Under the pieces are notes generated by a model. It made no database searches. It saw nothing but the letters and a program-made list of their open reading frames with translations, and had not been told where the DNA came from. Made by a program: the position numbers and the translations under genes. This document shows, piece after piece, positions 1 to 5,629 of a stretch of DNA of 5,629 nucleotides. This stretch comes from Gammaproteobacteria bacterium (GTDB lineage: Bacteria; Pseudomonadota; Gammaproteobacteria; DSM-16500), in NCBI GenBank assembly GCA_004322325.1, contig SCTP01000117.1:1-5629 (forward strand), given 5' to 3'. Positions within the stretch are counted from its first letter, which is position 1, and each line of letters starts with the position of its first letter.

Positions 1-1574
1 CTCGCTTAGTGGGTGCATTGCAAGGGTTAAACCTGGTGTTATCAGGGCATACGGTGAGTGGTAAAGCGGCGGCGAAAATTGGTTTTGTCGATGCAGCAGT
101 GCCGAAGCGGCAATTATTGCATGCAGCGCAATATTACATCTTAAATCAACCGGCGGCGCATCAACCATCAACGCTGCAAGCATTGACGAATAAAAAATTA
201 GCGCGCCAAGTGATTGCTTCTTTCTTGAGAAAGAAAATGAGAGTTAAAGTAAACCCGCTACATTATCCTGCTCCTTTTCATGCGTTAGATAATTGGGAGC
301 AAGTGGGAGTTGAGGGTGAAATAGCTTATGAGCGCGAGGCGAAAAGTTGTGCCAAATTGTTTTTCAGTGATACCTGCCAAAATCTGGTACGTGTTTTCTT
401 CTTACAAGAAAAGTTAAAAGGATTAGGGAAAGAAGTTTCTTTTACTCCGCAACATATTCATGTGATTGGTGCGGGCACCATGGGTGGGGACATTGCGGCA
501 TGGTGTGCGTTACGCGGTTTTACGGTGACGTTACAAGATTTAGAGCCACGTTACATTGCACCTGCTATCAAGCGTGCGTATGCCTTATTTAAAGATAAAT
601 TAAAAGAACGTTATTTAATTCAAGCCGCGATGGATAGATTAACCCCGGATGTGGCGGGTAATGGGTTAGCGAAAGCGGATATTATTATTGAAGCAGTGAT
701 TGAAGATCTCGCGGTGAAGCAATCTATTTTCAAGATGATTGAATCCAAAGCGAAGCCGCAAGCTATTTTAGCCACGAATACATCGAGTATTCCGCTGGAT
801 GAAATCAATACGGTGTTAATGTCACCTGAGCGATTGGTGGGTATTCACTATTTTAATCCAGTAGCGAAGATGCAATTAGTGGAAGTCGTGCAAGGTGAAC
901 GGACGAGTCCGCAGATTGTGGAGAAGGCGATTAGTTTTGTACGTAAAATTGATCGTTTACCGTTGCCGGTGAAGAGTAGTCCCGGGTTTTTAGTGAATCG
1001 GATTTTGATGCCGTATTTATTGGAGAGTGTGGAGTTATTAAATGAAGGCATTCCGATGACAGCGATTGATAAAGCCATGGTGAATTTCGGTATGCCGATG
1101 GGGCCGATTACATTGGCGGATACGGTGGGGTTAGATGTTTGTCTTTCTGTGGCGAAATATTTAGGTAAGTATTTTGATACGCCGATTCCATCACGTTTAA
1201 CGGAGTTAGTGGAGCAGCGTAAGTTAGGGAGAAAGACGGGCGAAGGTTTTTATAAATATGATAAGAATGGGAAACAAATTAGACCGCATCAAGCGCCGTA
1301 TGAGAAGCCATTGGAGCCGATTGCGAATCGGTTGGTGTTGCGTATGTTGAATGAAGCGTTTGCGTGTTTGCGTGAAGGGGTGGTGGAGAATGGAGATTTG
1401 CTGGATGCGGGTATGATATTTGGGACGGGGTTTGCACCGTTCCGTGGCGGCCCGATTCATTACGCGAGAACGCAGGGGATTGCGGAATTGTATCAGCAGT
1501 TTGTGCAGCAATGTACGGCGCGAGGGGAGAAGGTGTGCGTGATGAAGGCGTGGGAAGAGGATATGGTGGGGTAA
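1..1574 (+). CDS. Fatty-acid beta-oxidation alpha subunit (FadB/FadJ family), 3' part; N-terminus outside window
   Basis: Enoyl-CoA hydratase/3-hydroxyacyl-CoA dehydrogenase, which hydrates trans-2-enoyl-CoA and then oxidises L-3-hydroxyacyl-CoA with NAD+ in the cytoplasm. The reading frame is open from base 3. Numbering residues from the GTG at 9, residues 1-40 match the end of a crotonase domain (SGHTVSGKAAAKIGFVDAAV). A linker follows, then a Rossmann fold with GAGTMG at 154-159. The dehydrogenase signature is GIHYFNPVAKMQLVEVV. Its His280 and Glu292 have the 12-residue spacing of the catalytic pair His450/Glu462 of E. coli FadB. Two C-terminal dehydrogenase domains follow, containing GFLVNRIL, GRKTGEGFYKY and FGTGFAPFRGGP. 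By comparison with FadB, roughly 150-170 N-terminal residues, including the hydratase glutamates, lie upstream. The GTG at 9 is therefore not the true start. No thiolase gene follows, so any fadA/fadI partner would be upstream, as in a fadIJ order. I cannot choose between FadB and FadJ. Confidence 0.93.
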   Translation, partial: RLVGALQGLNLVLSGHTVSGKAAAKIGFVDAAVPKRQLLHAAQYYILNQPAAHQPSTLQALTNKKLARQVIASFLRKKMRVKVNPLHYPAPFHALDNWEQVGVEGEIAYEREAKSCAKLFFSDTCQNLVRVFFLQEKLKGLGKEVSFTPQHIHVIGAGTMGGDIAAWCALRGFTVTLQDLEPRYIAPAIKRAYALFKDKLKERYLIQAAMDRLTPDVAGNGLAKADIIIEAVIEDLAVKQSIFKMIESKAKPQAILATNTSSIPLDEINTVLMSPERLVGIHYFNPVAKMQLVEVVQGERTSPQIVEKAISFVRKIDRLPLPVKSSPGFLVNRILMPYLLESVELLNEGIPMTAIDKAMVNFGMPMGPITLADTVGLDVCLSVAKYLGKYFDTPIPSRLTELVEQRKLGRKTGEGFYKYDKNGKQIRPHQAPYEKPLEPIANRLVLRMLNEAFACLREGVVENGDLLDAGMIFGTGFAPFRGGPIHYARTQGIAELYQQFVQQCTARGEKVCVMKAWEEDMVG

Positions 1575-1582
1575 TTGTACAT

Positions 1583-1646
1583 GTCATTCCGAACGAAGTG
1601 AGGAATCTCCTGAATAAAAAGTAGATTCTTCATTTTCTTCATTTTA
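1583..1646. repeat. Eroded palindromic dispersed-repeat-like element
   Basis: The left arm (1583-1608) begins GTCATTCCGAACGAAGTGAG and ends GGAATCT. This resembles short repeats with the core ATTCCGA-CGAAG-GAGGAATCT that I recall from intergenic regions of many bacterial genomes. The right arm (1623-1646, starting AGATTCTTCATTTTC) matches the reverse complement of the left arm at 15 of its first 23 positions. Three of the mismatches are C-to-T changes. The two arms are separated by 14 bases. A smaller hairpin, ATTCC/GGAAT (1586-1590 with 1602-1606), sits inside the left arm. The element lies between the convergent stops of the fatty-acid gene and the HTH gene. Membership of a genome-wide family is inferred; only one copy is visible here. 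Confidence 0.5.
1601..1645 (+). terminator. Possible terminator of the fatty-acid oxidation gene
   Basis: An 8-bp stem pairs AGGAATCT (1601-1608) with AGATTCTT (1623-1630), with one G-U pair and a 14-base loop. It is followed by the T-rich tract CATTTTCTTCATTTT, which is a tandem pair of CTTCATTTT (1628-1636 and 1637-1645). It begins 27 bases after the TAA at 1572-1574. The stem is AT-rich and the T tract is interrupted, so termination would be moderate at best. It is made from the repeat element described for the same interval. Confidence 0.35.
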
Positions 1647-1671
1647 AGGCTAAAACGTTAAGCTGCCTTAA
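1644..1671. terminator. Weak inverted repeat at the 3' end of the HTH gene
   Basis: TTAAGGC (1644-1650) and GCCTTAA (1665-1671) form a perfect 7-bp stem around a 14-base loop. The loop contains the TAA stop of the HTH gene (1658-1660 on the minus strand). On the plus strand the stem is followed by only TTT. On the minus strand it is followed by an A/G-rich stretch with no T run. It could help terminate convergent transcription, but it lacks a proper U tract in either direction and may be chance. Confidence 0.25.
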
Positions 1672-1957
1672 TTTCAACTACCATGTGGATGTGATCACGA
1701 TCAAGAGAATCTTGTATTGCTAGTGCAACAAATTGCTCTGGTGAATAGCCGAGTATTTCAGCAAATTTTTTTGCTTTTTTGGGGCTAATAACTTTGCGAT
1801 TATGCTCCAAATCACATAAGTATTGCGTGGATACTTTTAATTTTTTTGCGAAAGCAGTTTGACTTTCTTCTTCACAAAGACGTATTGATCGAATGGCATT
1901 CCCAAGCGTCAATTTTCCGCGCATTTTTTCTAAGTACCGTTTTGCATTAGTATTCAT
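1658..1957 (-). CDS. XRE-family helix-turn-helix DNA-binding protein, orphan antitoxin-like
   Basis: A 99-residue cytoplasmic DNA-binding protein. Residues about 18-73 form an HTH_3/Cro-CI domain. SQTAFAKKLKV (32-42) would be the first helix of the helix-turn-helix, and STQYLCDLEHNRK (43-55) the recognition helix. ISPKKAKKFAEILGYSPEQF (57-76) closes the five-helix fold. The short tail ending HMVVEIKAA looks like a beta-strand dimer or partner arm. As I recall, N-termini like NTNAKRYLEKMRGKLT and V-V/E-x-K-A-A tails occur in HTH proteins annotated as antitoxins or phage-type regulators. The ATG at 1957 is preceded on its strand by GAGG, nine bases upstream. No toxin gene lies on either side: upstream is 250 bp of AT-rich DNA, and 83 bp downstream is the stop of the convergent fatty-acid gene. 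It may repress itself and the divergent rhs gene; this is inference from layout only. Confidence 0.85.
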   Translation of the reverse strand: MNTNAKRYLEKMRGKLTLGNAIRSIRLCEEESQTAFAKKLKVSTQYLCDLEHNRKVISPKKAKKFAEILGYSPEQFVALAIQDSLDRDHIHMVVEIKAA

Positions 1958-1966
1958 GTTTGTTTA

Positions 1967-2009
1967 CCTCAATAATTGAAATAATATGATGCTTCTTTTT
2001 AGTATTAAA
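1967..2009 (-). promoter_or_regulatory. Candidate promoter and ribosome binding site of the HTH gene
   Basis: Read on the minus strand, a -35-like TTTAAT (2009-2004) and a -10-like TATTAT (1986-1981, five of six consensus bases) are 17 bases apart. The Shine-Dalgarno GAGG follows at 1970-1967, nine bases before the ATG. The -35 match is weak (three of six), and AT-rich DNA gives such matches often. If used, transcription would start about 20 bases before the ATG. Confidence 0.35.
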
Positions 2010-2071
2010 TTCCATAATTCGTCTTATTTAAACTCATTTTTTTATTTCTATAATTTTTATTTAAAAAACAC

Positions 2072-2099
2072 TTGATTTTAATTCCTCGTCGTTTAAAAT
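2072..2099 (+). promoter_or_regulatory. Candidate sigma-70 promoter of the rhs gene
   Basis: TTGATT (2072-2077) and TAAAAT (2094-2099) are separated by 16 bases and match four of six and five of six consensus positions. This is the best pair I found in the divergent intergenic region. It predicts a start near 2106 and an untranslated leader of about 100 bases before the GTG. The leader is AT-rich and shows no riboswitch-like or long hairpin structure to my eye, only a tiny AAGG/CCTT stem near 2117-2127. Confidence 0.45.
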
Positions 2100-2195
2100 G
2101 CCCAGCCTAAGATTTAAGGAACCCTTTCATCTTATCTTTAGCAATTTCAATTGATTTTTATAAAATTTATTAAACGAAATACACACCAACAATTC

Positions 2196-2202
2196 AAGGA
2201 GG
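2196..2202 (+). promoter_or_regulatory. Consensus Shine-Dalgarno that fixes the GTG start of the rhs gene
   Basis: AAGGAGG is a perfect anti-16S match ending five bases before the GTG at 2208. Going upstream in frame, there is no ATG or GTG before the TAG stop at 2139. The only other in-frame candidate is a TTG at 2151, which has no good ribosome site. The GTG is therefore the convincing start. Confidence 0.85.
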
Positions 2203-2207
2203 CTATT

Positions 2208-5200
2208 GTGCACTTTTTTAATTTAGTTGCTGGCGCTGGTTTAGGCAGAAAATATGATGTATTCCATCAAAATCACGTGTCGTATGGTCAAGGTAAAACT
2301 ACTACCAATATTAATAGTATTAATGGCAATTTGTATTTAAAAGATCATCACAAAACGTGGATAGACCGTGGTGTCCAGCTCGATATTGGTTTTATTTATA
2401 ACAGTCAAGACACATCTGCTTGGAAATTAAACCAAGGCAAAAAGATTGTATCCTTACAAGGGAGTCAATTAACTTTAGAAGAAGCAGACGGACATAAAAC
2501 CACTTATCAATATGATCAAGAACGTGAGTGTTACGTAGATCAACGCGAAGAAGGTGGTGCTTCGACAATCACACTTCAAGATAATGGGCAGTGGATAGGC
2601 TGGAACCCTGCAACGGGCATCACCGATTACTATGAAGCAACAGGCCGTTTGCAAGAATCGAGAGACGCGGCAGATCGATTTGTAAAATATACTTACAATA
2701 ATGAAGGAAAGTTAAGTGAACTTGAGGCAACATCGGGTCAAAAAATAATATTGGAATATGCTGATCAAGAAATCAAGCTTTATTCCGTAGAAAATGATCA
2801 AAAAACGTTATGGATGGATTATTTTTTCGACGAAAAAGGGAGAATTTGTAAAACAATTATCCCTAATTCAGCTGATGAATCCTACGAAATTAATTACGGT
2901 TACGATAATGAGTCAGGCTTATTAAGCTCAATGACGCAATCCGATGGAACTTGTTTTTCTTTACAATATGTCAATGGTGGAGACAAGTACCAAGTTCAAA
3001 AAGTTATCGATGGTAGTGGTCGTGAATATCAATTATTTTATAATTCAAATGTGACTCAAGTAGTCAATCCTCTTCAAGAAACCATTACGTTAACGCATGA
3101 TGAAAATGAACGTTTAATTCAATATCAAGATGCCAACCATCAAATAGATTACGCTTACGATGAATTAAAACGCGTGAAGCAAATGACTTATTTAGACGGC
3201 ACGCAAAAGAATTTTTCTTATGATAGTTTAGGTTTTCACGCTGAAGTAATAGATAGAAATGGGAATAAGACACAGTTTGTTCATGATTCGAATAGCGGTG
3301 TGCTGCTTAGCACAACCCAATTTTTGGTAAAAAATGATACTACTCAGCCGGTTACTACCTATTATGGGTACGATGCTAAACGGCAATTGTGTTACGAAAT
3401 CAATGCCATGGGAAGAGTTATTGCGCGTGAGTATGATAATGAAGGGAATTGTATCAATAAAAAAGATTTTCGTAGTTCAGCTTTCGATGTCAGTCAGCTT
3501 CAGGCAGATCAAGCGATTTCATTAGATAATTTACAACAATGGTGCCAAGCACAAGATCAAACACAGCTTGCTTTGATGGAGTGGGAATATAATAGCCGCG
3601 GTCAAGCGATTAAAGAAACTACTTACGCTAATATTAATGCGGATGGTGAAGGAATTTTCAATGATAATACTTTATGTATTTCTCGAGAATGGGATATTCA
3701 GGGAAATTGTCTGAAAGAAAGCAAGCGCAACAGCTCCACACAAACAGCGACGACTACCTTCGATTACGATGGCTTATCCCGTCTTATTAAAAAAGTAGAT
3801 GCGTTAGGTCAAGAAACAACACATGTTTATCAAAATCAACAAAAAACTACCACTTTCTTACCAACAGGGTTAGCCGAAACCATCACCTGGGATGCGGCTG
3901 GGTTAATTCAAACCCGTGTCAAAGCAGCGGATAATGTGATCCGCAAAACCAGCCTTTTTTATGATGATGCTAGACGAGCGTATCTTATCCAGCAGCCTGA
4001 TGGCGGTAAAAATTATATTGTGCATGATGCGACTGGCCGCAAGCAGTATGTGATTGATCCAAAAGGATATCCCACCGAAAGTCGTTATGACATTAATGAT
4101 AATGTTATCCATACCATTCGTTATGGGGATCAAATCGAAAATATAGATGAATCTTTGTTAAAGCAAGGGAAATGGACTCCTGCTGCGAGTGGGGATAAGC
4201 GTGTTGAATCTACTCTCTACGATGCTGAAAATCGATTACGTTACTCAATTGATGGCGATAACTTTGTTGTTGAGCGCCAGTATGACACGATAAATAATAA
4301 CATCGCCGAAATTACCTATAAAAATAGTGTCCCTGAAGGAGAATTACCTGTTATTCCATCGGATGAAGATAGAAAACATGCTTACTTTTACGATTTAGCA
4401 AAATACATGGTTGGAGAGCAATTAGCGTCAGGGCATGTGCTTGCTTATCACCGTAACTTAAAAGGGGAACTTTTAGATGATATTACTTACGCTGCACCAA
4501 GAGATCCGATCTCTGATTGGGATGCCATTAATTTTGAGTTAACAGATGAAGATGCTCAGCAGACTTATGAACTAAATGCGCGAGGACAATGTTTAGTACA
4601 ATATGATGCTGAAAATTATGAAACTCAACTTTATTGGGATGCTGCTGGCCGATTAGTCTCAAAGATCCGAGAAGAAGATACGGAGTCTTATGATTATGAT
4701 GAATTGGATCGTCCTACGACAGATGTACAAGTATCAGGGTTGGAAATCCAAAGACGATATCATCCAACGAATAAAGTAGAAGAAGAAAATCGTAGTAATG
4801 TGAACGGTGGTGAAAACGTTAGAACGACTAAACGCCGCTATGATGCGTATGCTCAAGTGACCCAAGAATTATCTCCCTGTAATGCTAAGAAATTGGTCGG
4901 ATTTGATCCTGATTCAAAAGAAGCAGAACAGATCTGGGAGAATGAAAGTGTTAAGCATTTTTACACTGATGATGGATTACATACCGCTACTCAAGATGAG
5001 TTAGGAAACACCACTTACTTTTATTACAATGCTAATCGGCAACGGTGCTTAACCATTAATCCACGTGGTGCTATCACTGAATATACTTATGATGCTTTTG
5101 TAAAAGATCCGATCGTAACTCGATATTACGCTAACTTTTTATCTGAAGAAGGGTTGAAAGAATTAACGGGTGGCCTGATTCAACCTTCATTTCTTGATGA

Positions 5201-5629
5201 GATTCGCCTCTTACAAAATGATGCACTTGATGAAGTAGAAACAGATACATTCAATAAACGTAGCTTGCTTATTTCAAAAGTGGATGGCGAATCTTTTTCT
5301 GAAACCTATACGTATAATGCTTTTCGTGATTTAGAAGAGACCACTCAGCAAATTGATCAGACACGAACTGTCAAAAATCAATTTTTTTATGACAAAAAAA
5401 GCAGGAAGACTCAAGCCATACAAGACGTTGATAATTTACAAGTGACGGAAACGTGGGAATATCAAGATGAAAATCGTCTCGTGATCCATACCGATGCTAA
5501 TGGCGGAAAAGATAATAAAACGTTTGATAGGCTTAATCGTGAAATCCATAAAGTCGACGCATTAAATGCGCAAACGGATACCAAGTGGGATTATCGCTCT
5601 CGGCTGGTTGAAAGAGTGGATGCCTTGGG
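2208..5629 (+). CDS. Rhs/YD-repeat protein, 5' part (1140 codons visible, runs off the right edge)
   Basis: Uninterrupted frame from GTG 2208 to the window end. Rhs proteins form a large beta-cocoon of YD repeats that encloses a C-terminal effector, often an antibacterial or anti-host toxin. Residues 39-67 have an Rhs-core opening: NGNLYLKD (39-46), then YNSQ (64-67). YD-type motifs follow, including YNNEGKL (163), YDNESGLL (232), YDELKRV (317), YDSLG (338), YDAKRQL (388), YDNEGN (409), YDGLSRL (520), YDAENRL (671), WDAAGRL (810), YDYDELDRP (828) and WDYRSRL near the end. VDAL recurs at residues 530, 1116 and 1137, the last two one 21-residue repeat apart. The N-terminus MHFFNLVAGAGLGRK is not a signal peptide. 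There is no PAAR domain or membrane helix, and no VgrG or EagR gene beside it. Several non-YD, probably helical, stretches interrupt the array. The core-closing signature and C-terminal toxin are not in view. An insecticidal TcC-like protein is an alternative, but no SpvB-like domain is seen at the N-terminus. Confidence 0.93.
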   Translation, partial: MHFFNLVAGAGLGRKYDVFHQNHVSYGQGKTTTNINSINGNLYLKDHHKTWIDRGVQLDIGFIYNSQDTSAWKLNQGKKIVSLQGSQLTLEEADGHKTTYQYDQERECYVDQREEGGASTITLQDNGQWIGWNPATGITDYYEATGRLQESRDAADRFVKYTYNNEGKLSELEATSGQKIILEYADQEIKLYSVENDQKTLWMDYFFDEKGRICKTIIPNSADESYEINYGYDNESGLLSSMTQSDGTCFSLQYVNGGDKYQVQKVIDGSGREYQLFYNSNVTQVVNPLQETITLTHDENERLIQYQDANHQIDYAYDELKRVKQMTYLDGTQKNFSYDSLGFHAEVIDRNGNKTQFVHDSNSGVLLSTTQFLVKNDTTQPVTTYYGYDAKRQLCYEINAMGRVIAREYDNEGNCINKKDFRSSAFDVSQLQADQAISLDNLQQWCQAQDQTQLALMEWEYNSRGQAIKETTYANINADGEGIFNDNTLCISREWDIQGNCLKESKRNSSTQTATTTFDYDGLSRLIKKVDALGQETTHVYQNQQKTTTFLPTGLAETITWDAAGLIQTRVKAADNVIRKTSLFYDDARRAYLIQQPDGGKNYIVHDATGRKQYVIDPKGYPTESRYDINDNVIHTIRYGDQIENIDESLLKQGKWTPAASGDKRVESTLYDAENRLRYSIDGDNFVVERQYDTINNNIAEITYKNSVPEGELPVIPSDEDRKHAYFYDLAKYMVGEQLASGHVLAYHRNLKGELLDDITYAAPRDPISDWDAINFELTDEDAQQTYELNARGQCLVQYDAENYETQLYWDAAGRLVSKIREEDTESYDYDELDRPTTDVQVSGLEIQRRYHPTNKVEEENRSNVNGGENVRTTKRRYDAYAQVTQELSPCNAKKLVGFDPDSKEAEQIWENESVKHFYTDDGLHTATQDELGNTTYFYYNANRQRCLTINPRGAITEYTYDAFVKDPIVTRYYANFLSEEGLKELTGGLIQPSFLDEIRLLQNDALDEVETDTFNKRSLLISKVDGESFSETYTYNAFRDLEETTQQIDQTRTVKNQFFYDKKSRKTQAIQDVDNLQVTETWEYQDENRLVIHTDANGGKDNKTFDRLNREIHKVDALNAQTDTKWDYRSRLVERVDAL

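Noticed and set aside
9..11. GTG at 9 as a true start codon of the fatty-acid gene
   Set aside because: The frame is open to the left edge, and the preceding Arg-Leu continues the crotonase motif (RLVG). Family comparison requires about 150 more N-terminal residues.
620..1078. Minus-strand frames of 62 and 76 codons (620-808, 848-1078)
   Set aside because: They are antisense to conserved NAD-binding and catalytic segments of the dehydrogenase, with no ribosome site or recognisable motif.
1224..1587. Two long open frames on the minus strand (1224-1511 and 1279-1587) opposite the end of the fatty-acid gene
   Set aside because: They lie wholly or almost wholly within the well-supported dehydrogenase domain and translate to low-complexity Ser/Pro/Thr/His/Arg-rich sequence. 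They reflect the G-rich codon bias of the sense strand.
2106..2207. Riboswitch or structured leader upstream of rhs
   Set aside because: The roughly 100-base leader is AT-rich, with only a 4-bp AAGG/CCTT stem. No known aptamer pattern is recognisable.
3085..4133. Short frames inside the rhs gene on both strands (3085-3273 minus, 3334-3525 plus, 3903-4133 minus)
   Set aside because: The rhs frame is continuous with YD motifs throughout these intervals; the short frames show no family resemblance.
2208..5629. Tandem DNA repeats or an array in the rhs gene
   Set aside because: The periodicity is at protein level (YD repeats of about 20 residues) and diverged at DNA level. There are no near-identical DNA units or CRISPR-like spacers.

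Overview
The window looks like a piece of an AT-rich gammaproteobacterial chromosome. I infer a member of the Legionellales (Legionella/Coxiella/Rickettsiella/Berkiella type). The grounds are a FadB/FadJ-type fatty-acid oxidation gene, strong preference for A/T-ending codons in the rhs gene, an AT-rich intergenic region, and a large Rhs protein with no visible secretion partners. The genus assignment is a judgement, not something the sequence proves.

Layout: (1) Positions 1-1574, + strand: the 3' part of a gene for a multifunctional fatty-acid beta-oxidation alpha subunit. The end of its enoyl-CoA hydratase part and the complete 3-hydroxyacyl-CoA dehydrogenase part are present. (2) Positions 1575-1657: a short convergent gap with a dispersed-repeat-like element whose two arms form an eroded palindrome, and which may also act as a terminator. 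(3) Positions 1658-1957, - strand: a 99-residue XRE-family helix-turn-helix protein that resembles a type II antitoxin but has no visible toxin. (4) Positions 1958-2207: an AT-rich divergent intergenic region holding likely promoters for both flanking genes. (5) Position 2208 to the end of the window, + strand: the first 1140 codons of a very large Rhs/YD-repeat protein, without interruption. It starts at a GTG behind a consensus Shine-Dalgarno and runs off the right edge.

The Rhs gene is the accessory element here. It has an ordinary Rhs-core beginning and many YD motifs. It lacks a signal peptide, a PAAR domain and N-terminal membrane helices, and no VgrG or EagR-type gene sits beside it. 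Its C-terminal region, where Rhs proteins usually carry the variable toxin, lies beyond the window, so its activity cannot be told. The divergent HTH gene is the only visible candidate for local control. I see no tRNA, rRNA, CRISPR array or complete insertion sequence.
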